Of a stretch of 64,000 nucleotides of DNA, positions 33,761 to 44,605 are shown piece by piece. The notes beneath the pieces are model-generated. The model was given only the letters and a program-made list of their open reading frames with translations. It had not been told where the DNA came from and did no database searches. The position numbers were made by a program, and so were the translations under genes. This DNA is from Skermania piniformis (GTDB lineage: Bacteria > Actinomycetota > Actinomycetes > Mycobacteriales > Mycobacteriaceae). The stretch spans positions 1,240,001 through 1,304,000 of the forward strand of contig NZ_CP079105.1 of the NCBI RefSeq assembly GCF_019285775.1, read 5' to 3'. The first letter of the stretch is position 1, and each line of letters begins with the position of its first letter.

Positions 33761-36463
33761 GTGACCAGCGCTACCACCGAGTCGTCGAACCATGCCCAGC
33801 TGCCGAAGTCGTGGAATCCGGCCGAGGTAGAGGCGTCGATGTACCAGCGTTGGGTCGATGCGGGCTACTTCGTTGCGGACCCGACGAGCGCGAGACCGGG
33901 CTATTCGATCGTTCTCCCGCCGCCGAATGTCACCGGCAGTCTGCATATGGGGCATGCGCTCGACCACACGGTGATGGACGCGATGACCCGGCGGAAACGG
34001 ATGCAGGGCTATGCGGTGCTCTGGCTGCCCGGGATGGATCATGCCGGCATCGCCACCCAGGCGGTGGTCGAGCGGCAACTCGCCGCGGACGGTAAGACCA
34101 AGGAAGACTACGGCCGCGAACTGTTCGTCCGAAAAGTCTGGGATTGGAAGCGGGAGTCCGGCGGCACCATCGGCTGGCAGATGCGCGCGATCGGCGACGG
34201 TGTCGACTGGAGCCGAGACCGGTTCACCATGGACGAGGGCCTGTCCCGCGCGGTGCAGACCGTTTTCAAACGGCTCTTCGACGACGGGCTGATCTATCGC
34301 GCGGAACGCCTCGTCAATTGGTCGCCCCAGCTGCGGACCGCGATCTCCGATATCGAGGTCAAGCACGCCGAGGTCGAGGGGGAGCTGGTGTCGCTGCGTT
34401 ACGGCTCCCTGGCCGATGACGAGCCGCACGTGATCGTGGCGACCACGCGGGTGGAGACGATGCTCGGGGACACCGCGGTGGCGGTGCATCCGGATGACGA
34501 ACGTTATCGGGACCTGGTCGGCAGCACCCTCTATCACCCGATTACCGGCCGGCAGATCCCGGTGATCGCCGACGACTACGTCGATCCGGAGTTCGGCTCC
34601 GGTGCGGTGAAGATCACCCCGGCGCATGATCCGAACGACTTCGAGATCGGGCAGCGGCATCGATTGCCAATGCCGACGATCATGGACGAGTGCGGCCGGA
34701 TCGAGGGCACCGGAACCGAGTTCGACGGGATGGACCGATTCGAAGCCCGGGTGCGGGTGCGGGAACGGCTCGCCGCCGAGGGGCGGGTGGTCGCCGAGAA
34801 GCGTCCCTACCTGCACAGCGTCGGGCATTCCGAACGAAGTGGCGAGCCGATCGAGCCGCGGCTGTCGTTGCAATGGTTCGTCAAGGTGGACTCGCTGGCG
34901 AAGGCCGCCGGAGACGCGGTGCGTAACGGACACACGGTGATCCACCCGGCATCGCTCGAGCCCCGCTGGTACGGCTGGGTCGACAACATGCACGATTGGT
35001 GCATCTCCCGGCAGCTCTGGTGGGGACATCGGATTCCGATCTGGTACTCGCCGGACGGCGCCGACCTGGTGTGCCTCGGTCCGGGTGAGGAACCACCGCA
35101 GGGGTGGATCCAAGATCCGGATGTCCTCGACACCTGGTTCTCGTCCGGGCTGTGGCCGTTCTCGACACTCGGCTGGCCCGACGCCACCCCGGACCTCGCC
35201 AAGTTCTATCCGACCAGCGTGCTGGTCACCGGGTACGACATCCTCTTCTTCTGGGTGGCCCGGATGATGATGTTCGGCACCTACGTCGACCGGGACCCGG
35301 CGATCACCGCTGGCAAACCTGCCGGTGAACCGCCGGTGCCGTTCCGGGATGTGTTCCTGCACGGACTGATCCGAGACCAGTTCGGTAAGAAGATGTCGAA
35401 GTCGCGGGGCAACGGGATCGATCCGCTCGATTGGGTGGAGCTCTACGGCGCCGATGCGCTGCGCTTCACCCTGGCCCGCGGTGCGCAGCCGGGTGGTGAT
35501 CTGTCCATCGGCGAGGCGCATGCCAGTGCTTCTCGCGCATTCGTCACCAAGCTGTTCAACGCCACTCGGTTCGCCTTGCTCAACGGGGCCGGGCCGGCGC
35601 CGGTGCCGGCCCGGGCACAGCTCACCGACGCGGATCGGTGGATTCTGGACCGGCTCGAGCAGGTGCGAGCCGAGGTTGACACGGCATTCGACACCTACGA
35701 GTTCGGCAAAGCCTGTGCGTCGCTCTACCATTTCGCCTGGGACGAGCTGTGCGACTGGTACCTGGAGTTGGCGAAGGCGCAGCTTGCCGCCGCGGAGCCG
35801 GGGCGAGCCGAGAACACCCGCGCTGTGCTCGGTGAGGTGCTCGACGTGCTGTTGCGGCTGCTGCACCCGGTGATCCCGTTCGTCACCGAGGCGTTGTGGC
35901 AAGCGCTCACCGGCGGTGAATCGGTCGTGATCGCGGCCTGGCCGGAGCCGTCCGGGGTGGCGGCCGATCCGGCGGCGTCGACGCGGATCGCGGACCTGCG
36001 CAAGCTGATCACCGAGATTCGCCGATTCCGCAGCGACCAGGGACTCAAGGACCGGCAAAAGGTCGCCGCTCGGTTGGTCGGGATGGAGGAGGTCGCGCTC
36101 GGCGGCCAGCTACCGCAGGTTCGGGCGCTGGCTGCGCTCACCGAGCCCGCCCCCGGGTTCGTGCCGACCGCCGCCCTGGAGGTCCGGCTCGGTGCGGGCA
36201 CCGTGACCGTCGAGGTGGATACGTCCGGTGCGGTCGACCTCGTGGCCGAACGCAACCGGCTGGGCAAGGACCTCGCCGCGGCGCGTAAGGAGCTCGCCGG
36301 AACCTCCGGCAAGCTCGACAATGCCGCCTTCGTCGCCAAGGCGCCCGCCGACGTCGTCGAAAAGATGCGGGGGCGCCGGCAGTTCGCGGCCGAGGAGGTC
36401 GCGCGGATCACCGCCAGGTTGGCCGAGCTCGGCCACGACGAGGCCGGGAGCGAGCGCGCGTGA
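33761..36463 (+). CDS. valS: Valyl-tRNA synthetase
   Basis: A 900-residue class I aminoacyl-tRNA synthetase charging tRNA-Val. HMGH (62-65) is the HIGH motif and KMSKS lies near 544-548. The editing domain (CP1) between them includes [10 protein letters not shown], and the anticodon-binding domain and C-terminal coiled coil ([17 protein letters not shown]) complete the enzyme. GTG at 33761 follows a leader with a terminator-like hairpin. The stop overlaps folC by four bases (GTGA). Confidence 0.97.
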   Translation: MTSATTESSNHAQLPKSWNPAEVEASMYQRWVDAGYFVADPTSARPGYSIVLPPPNVTGSLHMGHALDHTVMDAMTRRKRMQGYAVLWLPGMDHAGIATQAVVERQLAADGKTKEDYGRELFVRKVWDWKRESGGTIGWQMRAIGDGVDWSRDRFTMDEGLSRAVQTVFKRLFDDGLIYRAERLVNWSPQLRTAISDIEVKHAEVEGELVSLRYGSLADDEPHVIVATTRVETMLGDTAVAVHPDDERYRDLVGSTLYHPITGRQIPVIADDYVDPEFGSGAVKITPAHDPNDFEIGQRHRLPMPTIMDECGRIEGTGTEFDGMDRFEARVRVRERLAAEGRVVAEKRPYLHSVGHSERSGEPIEPRLSLQWFVKVDSLAKAAGDAVRNGHTVIHPASLEPRWYGWVDNMHDWCISRQLWWGHRIPIWYSPDGADLVCLGPGEEPPQGWIQDPDVLDTWFSSGLWPFSTLGWPDATPDLAKFYPTSVLVTGYDILFFWVARMMMFGTYVDRDPAITAGKPAGEPPVPFRDVFLHGLIRDQFGKKMSKSRGNGIDPLDWVELYGADALRFTLARGAQPGGDLSIGEAHASASRAFVTKLFNATRFALLNGAGPAPVPARAQLTDADRWILDRLEQVRAEVDTAFDTYEFGKACASLYHFAWDELCDWYLELAKAQLAAAEPGRAENTRAVLGEVLDVLLRLLHPVIPFVTEALWQALTGGESVVIAAWPEPSGVAADPAASTRIADLRKLITEIRRFRSDQGLKDRQKVAARLVGMEEVALGGQLPQVRALAALTEPAPGFVPTAALEVRLGAGTVTVEVDTSGAVDLVAERNRLGKDLAAARKELAGTSGKLDNAAFVAKAPADVVEKMRGRRQFAAEEVARITARLAELGHDEAGSERA

Positions 36464-37899
36464 CCGAGTTCGAGTCGGCGGATATGGCGGGGCGTGCCGC
36501 GACCGCGCGGGTGGTCGATTCCGCCGAGTTGGCGCTGGTCGAGGCGGAGCTGGACAAGCGTTGGCCCGAGACCCGATTGGAGCCGTCCACCGCCCGAATC
36601 GCGGCGCTACTGGACCTGCTCGGCGCACCACAGCAGGCCTACCCGTCGATCCACGTGGCCGGCACCAACGGCAAAACGTCGGTCACGCGGCTGATCGATG
36701 CGCTGCTGGTGGCGTTGCATCGGCGTACCGGCCGATACATCAGCCCACACCTGCAGCGAAGTACCGAGCGGATCAGCATCGACGGCGCACCGCTCAGCGA
36801 TCGACGTTACGTCGACACCTATCGCGACCTGGAGCCGTACGTCCAGTTGGTCGACCAGCAGTCGGTGGCGGCCGGCGGTCCGCCGATGAGCAAGTTCGAA
36901 GTGCTCACCGGGATGGCGTTTGCGGCTTTCGCCGAGGCGCCGGTGGACGTGGCGGTGGTCGAGGTCGGGATGGGCGGCCGGTGGGATGCGACGAACCTGA
37001 TCACCGCACCGGTGGCCGTGATCACGCCGATCGGGCTGGACCACACCGAGTATCTGGGGCCCGACGTCGCCACGATCGCCGCGGAGAAAGCGGGGATCAT
37101 CAAGCGGGCGCCGGATGCGTTGGTTCCGGTGGACACCGTCGCGGTGATCGGTCGGCAGGAGCCGGAGGCGCTGGAGGTGCTGTTGCGTCGAGCGGTCGAG
37201 GTGGATGCGGCGGTGGCTCGCGCCGGCAGCGAGTTCGAGGTGGTCGAGCGCCGGACCGCGATCGGTGGCCAGCAGCTGCGGCTACAGGGGCTCGGCGGGA
37301 TCTACGACGAGATCTTCCTACCGTTGCACGGCGCACACCAGGCGGACAACGCGGTGCTTGCGTTGGCTGCCGTGGAGGCGTTCTTCGGCGCCGGAGCGCA
37401 GCGCCGACTGGATGTCGATGCGGTCCGCGCGGGGTTCGCGGCGGTGACCGGTCCGGGGCGTCTGGAACGGGTGCGGAGTGCGCCGACCATCTTCGTCGAC
37501 GCGGCACACAACCCGGCCGGAGCCCGGGCCCTGGCGGCGGCGCTCACGGACGAGTTCGACTTCCGTCGCTTGGTCGGCGTGCTCGCGGTTTCGGCAGGTA
37601 AGGACGCGGTCGGGATGCTGGCTGCGCTCGAGCCGGTGTTCGACGTCGTGGTGGTCACCGGAAACGGATCACCGCGCGCGATGGATATCGACGAACTGGC
37701 CGATCTTGCGGTCCAGCGGTTCGGCGACGAACGGGTGGTGATCGCGGCGACCATGCCGGATGCCATCGAGACCGCGATCGGGATCGCCGAGGAAGTGGCC
37801 GAGCCGGGTGACCCGGTGTCGGGCGCCGGTGTCGTGGTCACCGGTTCGGTCGTCACCGCGGGTGTGGCACGCACGTTGTTCGGCAAGGAGCCGGCGTGA
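36460..37899 (+). CDS. folC: Folylpolyglutamate synthase / dihydrofolate synthase
   Basis: A 479-residue Mur-ligase-type enzyme adding glutamate to (dihydro)folates. The P-loop [14 protein letters not shown] lies near residue 65, [12 protein letters not shown] and [13 protein letters not shown] follow, and [10 protein letters not shown] lies in the C-terminal domain. It starts with GTG overlapping the valS stop and ends overlapping the next gene, so it belongs to the valS operon, as in M. tuberculosis (Rv2448c-Rv2447c). Confidence 0.95.
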   Translation: MTEFESADMAGRAATARVVDSAELALVEAELDKRWPETRLEPSTARIAALLDLLGAPQQAYPSIHVAGTNGKTSVTRLIDALLVALHRRTGRYISPHLQRSTERISIDGAPLSDRRYVDTYRDLEPYVQLVDQQSVAAGGPPMSKFEVLTGMAFAAFAEAPVDVAVVEVGMGGRWDATNLITAPVAVITPIGLDHTEYLGPDVATIAAEKAGIIKRAPDALVPVDTVAVIGRQEPEALEVLLRRAVEVDAAVARAGSEFEVVERRTAIGGQQLRLQGLGGIYDEIFLPLHGAHQADNAVLALAAVEAFFGAGAQRRLDVDAVRAGFAAVTGPGRLERVRSAPTIFVDAAHNPAGARALAAALTDEFDFRRLVGVLAVSAGKDAVGMLAALEPVFDVVVVTGNGSPRAMDIDELADLAVQRFGDERVVIAATMPDAIETAIGIAEEVAEPGDPVSGAGVVVTGSVVTAGVARTLFGKEPA

Positions 37900-38282
37900 C
37901 CGGCGAGCCGACGGCTCGCCCGGCGGTCGATCCCTGGCGGGGACTACGCGGAGTGATGGCCGCCACCCTGGTGATCGAGGCGATCGTTGTGCTGTTGGCG
38001 CTCCCGGTGGTCGGGGTCGTGGGTGCCGGTTACACCTGGTGGCGGGTGGGGTACCTGCTGCTGTTGGCGGCCGCGATGATCGTCGGTGCCGGGCTGCAGC
38101 GTCGTCGGTGGGCGCTCGGCTACAACCTGGGGCTACAGGTGGTGTTCATCGCCGGTTACGTGGTCCATCCGGCGGTCGGCGTCATGGGTGTGGTGTCGAT
38201 GGTGCTCTGGGCTTACCTGCTCCATCTCCGTCGGGAGGTCGCTGCGCGGATGGCTCGCGGCGAGTTGCCCGGTACGCAGTAG
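37896..38282 (+). CDS. DUF4233 membrane protein (Rv2446c-like)
   Basis: A 128-residue integral membrane protein with four hydrophobic helices (roughly residues 15-33, 38-60, 65-80 and 85-105). It matches the actinobacterial DUF4233 family that always follows folC. The GTG start overlaps the folC stop by four bases. The function is unknown; coupling suggests expression with folate polyglutamylation. Confidence 0.88.
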   Translation: MTGEPTARPAVDPWRGLRGVMAATLVIEAIVVLLALPVVGVVGAGYTWWRVGYLLLLAAAMIVGAGLQRRRWALGYNLGLQVVFIAGYVVHPAVGVMGVVSMVLWAYLLHLRREVAARMARGELPGTQ

Positions 38283-38318
38283 CTCGCTACTCCGGTGTGG
38301 GTGCGTATTGTGAGCGCC

Positions 38319-38732
38319 GTGACTGAGCGGACACTCGTACTTGTGAAGCCGGACGCGGTAGCCCGCGGCCTGACCGGGGAGATCCTGGCTCGGATCGAAC
38401 GCAAGGGTCTGCGACTTGTCGCGCTGGAGCTGCGGCACGTCTCCGCGGAGGTCGCGGCCGAGCATTACGCCGAGCACGTCGAACGTCCCTTCTACGGCTC
38501 GTTGATCGAGTTCATCACGTCGGGCCCGGTGGTCGCGGCGGTGTTGGCGGGACCGCGGGCGGTGGCCGCGTTCCGGCAGTTGGCCGGCGGCACGGATCCG
38601 GTGGCGAAGGCCGAGACGGGCAGCATCCGAGGTGATTTCGGGCTCGAGGTGCAGGAAAACCTGGTGCATGGTTCGGACTCGGTGGAATCGGCGAAACGAG
38701 AGATCGACATCTGGTTCCCAGCGCTCGGTTGA
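38319..38732 (+). CDS. ndk: Nucleoside-diphosphate kinase
   Basis: A 137-residue enzyme that balances NTP pools by phosphate transfer through a His. [13 protein letters not shown] begins the fold and [12 protein letters not shown] carries the active-site His. GTG at 38319 gives the usual N terminus; an in-frame GTG at 38310 is possible. It is the last gene of the valS-folC-DUF4233-ndk unit (Rv2445c). Confidence 0.96.
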   Translation: MTERTLVLVKPDAVARGLTGEILARIERKGLRLVALELRHVSAEVAAEHYAEHVERPFYGSLIEFITSGPVVAAVLAGPRAVAAFRQLAGGTDPVAKAETGSIRGDFGLEVQENLVHGSDSVESAKREIDIWFPALG

Positions 38733-39120
38733 GCCGACCCACCCACTATCCGGCGCCGGCCTGGACCGGATCGGTCGGGTGATGTGGGATACTTATCCGG
38801 GTTGCCCCCGCGAGATGATCGATGTGGCGGCAATCAAGGAGGACTCCGCGGTGTGATGTGCGATCATCGCTGCCACGAACGTCGGGATTTTGGTCCGACC
38901 GTGTCGGCACGCTTGATGATCAGCGCTCCTGCCGAGGTGCCGCCAGCCAGGCGCCGCGTGCCCACCCGCCGGACCAGCTCGATCCAGTCCGCGCGAACGG
39001 GTGTCCGGCGCGCGACCAGAACTACCTCGTGTCCGCCGGATATGAGGTGACGACCACACCCCCGCGTGGCCGCGTCGTGCCCCTCCTGGGCGCACGCGCC
39101 CGGGGGTCCGAGGAGAGCAT
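38733..39120. other. 388-bp leader/intergenic region upstream of rne
   Basis: Probable 5' untranslated region of rne. A small AT-rich palindrome GGATA-CT-TATCC (38787-38798) includes a -10-like GATACT. A perfect AAGGAGG (38836-38842) is followed eight bases later by GTG-TGA, a start codon directly followed by a stop. A 64-codon Arg/Pro-rich frame from ATG 38856 to 39050 has no recognisable product and looks like GC-rich non-coding DNA. RNase E genes commonly have long regulated leaders; that role here is inference. Confidence 0.5.
38836..38856 (+). promoter_or_regulatory. Strong Shine-Dalgarno followed by GTG-TGA start-stop in the rne leader
   Basis: AAGGAGG, eight bases, GTG (38851-38853), TGA (38854-38856). 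The spacing is optimal for initiation but the frame ends at once. It may be a start-stop element, or the true start could be ATG 38856 or another frame. The strings are seen directly; the function is unknown. Confidence 0.4.
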
Positions 39121-42100
39121 GTGGCCGATCATGAGCCGCCCGATTCCACCACCCCACAACCTGCGGAGAGATCCGCATCCGGAGCGACGGACGACGACCT
39201 GACTGCGATGCCCGACCGCATCCGGGTCCATGCCCTGGCGAAACGCCTCGGGGTGACCAGCAAGCGCATTCTGGCCCAGTTGTCCGCGTTCGGTTCGGAC
39301 GTGCGAAGTCCGTCGTCCAGCCTGGACCGGGTGGTGGCCGAGTCGGTCCGTGACGCGCTCGCCGAGCCGGTCGAGTCCGCTCCGGAGCCGGCGCCCGTGC
39401 CGGATCAGGAGGCTGCCCCGCCGAGCGTGGTCGCGGTGCAACTCTTCACCAGCCCGGCCGCGGAACCGCAACCGGAACCGGCTGTCTACCCCGTTCCCGA
39501 GGTAGTTGCGGCGCCGGTGTTCCTCCAGCCGGACATGGCTGCGGCCGAGGAAACCCGCCGTAGTCGGCGAGCGGAGCGACAGGCTCGCGCCGCCCGGGCG
39601 GCGGCGGAAGCCGAGGCGCCCGAGGTAGCGACCGGTGCGGACACCGGTCGAGGCGAGCGTGTCGACTCGGTGGACGACGGCTCCGACCCGGTCAAGTCGG
39701 ACCCCGTGGAGTCCGACCCCGTTCAGTCCGATATCGACGAGCCCGACGAGCGAGTCGACACAGACGATCTGGATCAGGGTCCGCTCGACGACGGGGACGA
39801 CGCAGACCCGGATGGTCGGAATGCGCCCCGCCGTCGGCGACGGGGCCGTCGTGGCCGCGGTCGTGGCCGTGGCGAGAAGGATCGGGCCGGCGACGGCGAC
39901 ACCGAGGTCGCCGGCGCCGACCTGGAAGCCGACCAGACGGAGTCGGCCGAGCCGGCCGGCGACGACGCGGCCGTGGAAGCCGACGAAGCCGAGCCCGAGG
40001 AGGCGCAGGCCGACGAGGCCGAGCCGGAAGAAGACGGGGGCGACGGCGCCACCCGTCGGCGTCGTCGTCGGCGTCGGCGTCGGGGCAGCGGCAGCGAGAC
40101 GGCCGAAGAGTCCGGCGCCGAGGACGACCCGCCGAACACCGTGGTGCATGAACGCGAGCCCCGGAACAAGGGGCGCGCGAACCGTACCGCCGCTGCGTCC
40201 GACGAGGTGCAGGGGATCAGCGGGTCCACCAGGTTGGAAGCCAAACGGCAACGGCGGCGGGACGGCCGAGACGCGGGCCGACGACGCCCGCCGATTCTCA
40301 GCGAGGCCGAGTTCCTTGCTCGGCGTGAGGCCGTCGAGCGGGTCATGGTTGTCCGGGAGAAGAGTTTCGCCGGCACCGATCCGCACGCGCCGGTGGCGCC
40401 GATCACCCAGGTAGCGGTGCTGGAAGACAAGGTGCTGGTCGAGCACTTCGTAACCAGCACCGGCCAGGCGTCGATGGTCGGCAACGTCTACCTCGGCCGA
40501 GTGCAGAACGTGCTCCCGAGCATGGAAGCGGCCTTCGTCGACATCGGCCGCGGGCGCAACGGGGTGCTGTACGCCGGCGAGGTGAACTGGGAGGCCGCCG
40601 GGCTGGGTGGCAAAGAGCGCAAGATCGAGCAGGCGTTGCGTCCGGGCGACCAGGTGTTGGTCCAGGTCAGTAAAGATCCGATAGGTCACAAGGGTGCCCG
40701 ACTGACCACCCAGATCAGTCTGGCCGGTCGTTTCCTGGTTTACGTGCCGGGTGGCACGTCGACCGGGATCAGCCGGAAACTGCCCGACACCGAGCGCAAA
40801 CGGCTCAAGGAGATTCTGCGCGAGATCGTGCCGGCCGACGCCGGCGTGATCATCCGCACCGCGTCGGAAGGCGTCAGCGAGGCGGAACTGACTCGTGACG
40901 TCGAGCGGCTGCAAGAACGGTGGGCGACGATCTCCGAAGCGGCCGCAGCCGCGGGCAAGGGCAATCCCAAGACGCTCTACGAGGAGCCGGACCTGCTGGT
41001 CAAGGTCGTGCGTGATCTGTTCAACGAGGACTTTGCCAAGCTGGTGATCGAAGGCGAGCAAGCCTGGGTGACCGTCGAGTCGTACGTTCGTGGGGTTGCG
41101 CCGGATATGCTGGACCGGCTGGAGCGCTACACCTCGGCCGGCGAGCTGGACGTGTTCGGCGCACACCGGATCGACGAACAGCTGGCGAAGGCGCTGGATC
41201 GCAAGGTGTGGTTGCCGTCCGGTGGCACGTTGGTGATCGACCGGACCGAGGCGATGACCGTCGTCGACGTGAATACCGGCAAGTTCACCGGCGCCGGCGG
41301 CAATCTGGAGGAGACGGTCACCCGGAACAACCTGGAGGCGGCCGAAGAGATCGTGCGGCAGATGCGGCTGCGCGATATCGGCGGGATGATCGTCGTCGAC
41401 TTCATCGACATGGTGCTGGAATCCAATCGAGCGCTCGTATTGCGCCGGCTCACCGAATGCCTCGGTCGGGATCGGACCCGCCATCAGGTGTCGGAGGTGA
41501 CCTCGCTGGGCTTGGTCCAGATGACCCGGAAGAAACTGGGTACCGGGCTGGTCGAGGCGTTTTCCACGACCTGCGAGCACTGCCACGGGCGCGGCATCGT
41601 GGTGCACAGCTATCCGGTGGAAAGCGGTGGCGAGGAATCGAGTGGGCGCGCTGCCGGCCGAGCCGAATCCGGCGGACGGCGTCGTCGTGGCCGCGACCGG
41701 AGCGCCGCCGCCGAACCGCCACCGCCAGTCGCCGCAACCGATGTGGATGCGTCGGTGAAGCGGGCGCATCCGGTGGCGCTGGCCATGGCCGCCGGTCACG
41801 AGTTGCCGGACGGCGTCGTTCCGGAGGATGTCGTTCTGGAGGATGTCGTTTCCGACGGCGACCCGATCCGCCCGGCGGCGGTGGCGACCGATAACGCGGG
41901 GTTCGATACCGACGCGTCCGATACCGGGGACGGAGGTGTCGAGGTGCCCGACGTTGCGGCGACGGAGCCTGCGGATACCGCCGAACCGGTCGTCACGGAT
42001 TCGGTGACCGCTACCGGGTCGATGGCTGCGGAGACGCCGCAGCGGTCCGGTCGGCGACGTCGGGTGTCTCGCTCGGCGGCCGCGCCGACCGCAGCGAACG

Positions 42101-42249
42101 GCGCCGGTACCGTCTTCGTGGTTTCCGCGGACGCTCCGCCGCCACGGCCGATTCTCGTCGAGATCGATGCCGAGCCGGTATTGGCACGTCGGCCGCGGCG
42201 CCGGGCGGCCGGCAGGCCGGCCGGGCCACCGGTGGATGTGCAGACGTGA
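39121..42249 (+). CDS. rne: Ribonuclease E/G family protein
   Basis: A 1,042-residue endoribonuclease of mRNA decay and rRNA maturation. An IF2_N-like helical module (DRIRVHALAKRLGVTSKRIL) lies at about residues 30-80. A long acidic and Arg-rich disordered region to about 400 includes RRRRGRRGRGRGRG and the near-repeat SDPVKSDPVESDPVQSD. The S1/5'-sensor/catalytic core spans about 405-830 with VVDVNTGKFTG and VVDFIDM, and the zinc-link CEHCHGRG is near 818. A disordered C-terminal tail of about 220 residues follows. GTG at 39121 has GGAGAG upstream; an out-of-frame ATG overlaps it. Equivalent to Rv2444c. Confidence 0.95.
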   Translation: MADHEPPDSTTPQPAERSASGATDDDLTAMPDRIRVHALAKRLGVTSKRILAQLSAFGSDVRSPSSSLDRVVAESVRDALAEPVESAPEPAPVPDQEAAPPSVVAVQLFTSPAAEPQPEPAVYPVPEVVAAPVFLQPDMAAAEETRRSRRAERQARAARAAAEAEAPEVATGADTGRGERVDSVDDGSDPVKSDPVESDPVQSDIDEPDERVDTDDLDQGPLDDGDDADPDGRNAPRRRRRGRRGRGRGRGEKDRAGDGDTEVAGADLEADQTESAEPAGDDAAVEADEAEPEEAQADEAEPEEDGGDGATRRRRRRRRRRGSGSETAEESGAEDDPPNTVVHEREPRNKGRANRTAAASDEVQGISGSTRLEAKRQRRRDGRDAGRRRPPILSEAEFLARREAVERVMVVREKSFAGTDPHAPVAPITQVAVLEDKVLVEHFVTSTGQASMVGNVYLGRVQNVLPSMEAAFVDIGRGRNGVLYAGEVNWEAAGLGGKERKIEQALRPGDQVLVQVSKDPIGHKGARLTTQISLAGRFLVYVPGGTSTGISRKLPDTERKRLKEILREIVPADAGVIIRTASEGVSEAELTRDVERLQERWATISEAAAAAGKGNPKTLYEEPDLLVKVVRDLFNEDFAKLVIEGEQAWVTVESYVRGVAPDMLDRLERYTSAGELDVFGAHRIDEQLAKALDRKVWLPSGGTLVIDRTEAMTVVDVNTGKFTGAGGNLEETVTRNNLEAAEEIVRQMRLRDIGGMIVVDFIDMVLESNRALVLRRLTECLGRDRTRHQVSEVTSLGLVQMTRKKLGTGLVEAFSTTCEHCHGRGIVVHSYPVESGGEESSGRAAGRAESGGRRRRGRDRSAAAEPPPPVAATDVDASVKRAHPVALAMAAGHELPDGVVPEDVVLEDVVSDGDPIRPAAVATDNAGFDTDASDTGDGGVEVPDVAATEPADTAEPVVTDSVTATGSMAAETPQRSGRRRRVSRSAAAPTAANGAGTVFVVSADAPPPRPILVEIDAEPVLARRPRRRAAGRPAGPPVDVQT

Positions 42250-42451
42250 GGGCGGGTTTGACCATGGGCCGCGGGGTCCCGTAGTCTGGCCCGGTCGCCG
42301 GGTGGCGGCATAGCTTTGCCGCGCCTGAGACGCGTGGCGCATGTAGGGTGTAGTACCCGCCGAGCCGTGTGAGTACGGCTTGGTTAGCGGGCGCCCGGCG
42401 TGCGAAATACAGAGTTGGTACGAGCGTTTCGAGGAAGAGGGTAGCCGTCCG

Positions 42452-42763
42452 ATGGCAACGTACGCGATCGTCAAGACCGGCGGAAAGCAGTACAAGGTCG
42501 AGGTCGGTGACCTGGTCGAGGTCGAGAAGATCGACGGTGATCCGGGCACCTCGGTCGAGCTGACCCCGGTGCTCGTCGTCGACGAGTCGTTGCTGACCAC
42601 GGGCGCGGACGCGCTGGCCAAGGTCACCGTGACCGGTGAGGTCGTCGAGCATACGAAGGGCCCGAAGATTCGGATCCACAAGTTCAAGAACAAGACCGGC
42701 TACCACAAGCGGCAGGGACACCGGCAGAAGCTGACCGTTCTGAAGGTGACCGGCATCCGCTGA
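42452..42763 (+). CDS. rplU: Large ribosomal subunit protein bL21
   Basis: A 103-residue ribosomal protein beginning [16 protein letters not shown], with the C-terminal [14 protein letters not shown] basic motif. A purine-rich GAGGAAGAGGG lies about 11 bases before the ATG. It is first of the rplU-rpmA-obg-proB unit; the 202 bp after rne carry its promoter (a TANNNT-type TAGGGT at 42344-42349 is a candidate -10). Confidence 0.98.
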   Translation: MATYAIVKTGGKQYKVEVGDLVEVEKIDGDPGTSVELTPVLVVDESLLTTGADALAKVTVTGEVVEHTKGPKIRIHKFKNKTGYHKRQGHRQKLTVLKVTGIR

Positions 42764-42808
42764 TCTTCGGGGCCCCAAGACGACCAAGACATTGAATGGA
42801 GTTCGATC

Positions 42809-43087
42809 GTGGCACACAAGAAGGGCGCATCGAGTTCGCGGAACGGGCGGGACTCGAATTCCCAGCGGCTCGGTGTGAAGCGGTTCGGTGGCCAGGTGGT
42901 CAACGCCGGTGAGATCCTGGTCCGCCAGCGTGGCACTCATTTCCACCCCGGTGTGAACGTCGGCCGGGGCGGCGACGATACGCTGTTCGCGCTGTCCGCC
43001 GGCGCCGTGCAGTTCGGCACCAAGCGTGGCCGGAAGACCGTCAACATCGTTCCGGCGGAGGCGACTCCGGTCGAGGTGTCGGCCTGA
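42809..43087 (+). CDS. rpmA: Large ribosomal subunit protein bL27
   Basis: A 92-residue ribosomal protein beginning [20 protein letters not shown], whose N-terminal tail reaches the peptidyl transferase centre. The start is GTG at 42809 with ATGGAG upstream. It has no N-terminal cleavage extension of the Firmicutes kind. It sits between rplU and obg, the universal order. Confidence 0.98.
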   Translation: MAHKKGASSSRNGRDSNSQRLGVKRFGGQVVNAGEILVRQRGTHFHPGVNVGRGGDDTLFALSAGAVQFGTKRGRKTVNIVPAEATPVEVSA

Positions 43088-43111
43088 TCCGGCTGCCCGG
43101 GTAGCTCGACC

Positions 43112-44605
43112 ATGTCGCGCTTCATCGACCGGGTGGTGCTGCACGTCACCGCCGGCAAGGGTGGAAACGGTTGTGCTTCGGTGCACCGGGAGAAGTTCAA
43201 GCCGCTCGGCGGGCCGGACGGCGGCAACGGCGGTAACGGCGGCGCGATCGTGCTTCAAGTCGATCCCGGCGTACACACGTTGCTCGATTTTCACTACCAT
43301 CCACGCGCGAAAGCCGGTAACGGCAAGCAGGGGATGGGAAGCAATCGGGATGGCGCCAACGGCTCCGACCTGGTGTTGATGGTGCCGAACGGTACGGTCG
43401 TGCTCAATCACGGCGGGCGGATACTGGCCGACCTGGTCGGTCCGGGGACACGTTTCGAGGCCGCGGCCGGCGGGCGGGGCGGGCTCGGGAACGCGGCGTT
43501 GGCCTCGCGCGCGCGCAAGGCACCCGGCTTTGCCCTGCTCGGTGAGCCCGGCGAAGAGCGCGACCTCGTGCTGGAGCTCAAGTCCGTCGCCGACGTCGGA
43601 CTGGTGGGATTCCCGTCGGCGGGCAAGTCGTCGCTGGTCTCCGCATTGTCGGCGGCCAAGCCGAAGATCGCCGACTATCCGTTCACTACCTTGGCCCCTA
43701 ACCTCGGCGTGGTGTCGGCGGGTGACGAGACGTTCACGATTGCCGATGTACCCGGCCTGATCCCGGGCGCGGCGCAGGGTCGGGGTCTGGGGTTGGACTT
43801 CCTGCGCCATCTGGAGCGCTGTGCGGTTCTGGCGCACGTGGTGGATTGCGCAACCCTGGAGCCGGGTCGGGACCCGCTGTCCGACGTGGATGCGCTGGAG
43901 GCAGAGTTGGCGGCCTACCACCCGGCGCTCGACGCCGATGCGGGGCTCGGCGATCTTGCCGACCGGCCGCGCGTCGTCATCTTGAACAAGATCGACGTTC
44001 CGGCCGCCGCCGAGTTGGCCGACCTGGTTGCGGCCGATCTCCGCGCTCGCGGCCTGCCGGTTTTCGAGGTGTCGGCGGCCAGCCACGCGGGATTGCGGGC
44101 ACTGACCTTCGCGCTCGCAGCGTTGGTTCGGGAGTACCGGCTATCCCGTCCCGAACCAGCCCGACGACGTCCGGTGATCCGTCCGGTTCCGGCTGAGGCG
44201 AGCAGTTTCCGCATCGTCGCCGACCCGGACGTCGCAGGTGGCTACATCGTGCGCGGCGTCCGTCCGGAACGCTGGGTTCGGCAGACCCAGTTCGACAACG
44301 ACGAGGCTGTGGGCTACCTGGCCGACCGGCTCGCTCGGCTCGGGGTGGAGGACGCACTGGTGCGGCTCGGCGCCGAACCCGGCTGTGCGGTGACCATCGG
44401 TGAGGTCACCTTCGATTGGGAGCCACAGACCCCGGCGGGGGTCGATGTAGTTCGCACCGGTCGAGGTACCGACGCCCGGATCGACCAGTCGGAGCGGATC
44501 ACTGCCGCCGAACGGAAGCACGCCAGCCGGGTGCGGCGTGGTTTGGTCGAGTCCGATCCGCCGGACCCGGGCCGGGACGACTCCCCGGGAGACGAATCCG
44601 CGTGA
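43112..44605 (+). CDS. obg: Obg family GTPase (ribosome assembly)
   Basis: A 497-residue GTPase associated with 50S assembly and stress control. The glycine-rich Obg fold occupies about residues 1-160 ([13 protein letters not shown]), the G domain follows with GFPSAGKSS (about 167-175) and [17 protein letters not shown] is near 292, and the OCT domain lies at about 360-440. A charged C-terminal tail ends the protein. The stop overlaps proB by four bases. Confidence 0.97.
   Translation: MSRFIDRVVLHVTAGKGGNGCASVHREKFKPLGGPDGGNGGNGGAIVLQVDPGVHTLLDFHYHPRAKAGNGKQGMGSNRDGANGSDLVLMVPNGTVVLNHGGRILADLVGPGTRFEAAAGGRGGLGNAALASRARKAPGFALLGEPGEERDLVLELKSVADVGLVGFPSAGKSSLVSALSAAKPKIADYPFTTLAPNLGVVSAGDETFTIADVPGLIPGAAQGRGLGLDFLRHLERCAVLAHVVDCATLEPGRDPLSDVDALEAELAAYHPALDADAGLGDLADRPRVVILNKIDVPAAAELADLVAADLRARGLPVFEVSAASHAGLRALTFALAALVREYRLSRPEPARRRPVIRPVPAEASSFRIVADPDVAGGYIVRGVRPERWVRQTQFDNDEAVGYLADRLARLGVEDALVRLGAEPGCAVTIGEVTFDWEPQTPAGVDVVRTGRGTDARIDQSERITAAERKHASRVRRGLVESDPPDPGRDDSPGDESA

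Noticed and set aside
38856-39050. 64-codon small gene in the rne leader
   Set aside because: Its product would be Arg/Pro/Thr-rich with no motif, as expected of non-coding GC-rich DNA, and the ribosome site fits GTG-TGA better than this ATG.
39022-42693. Minus-strand open frame of 1,223 codons opposite rne and rplU
   Set aside because: Antisense shadow: it covers two recognised genes and shows no family motif.
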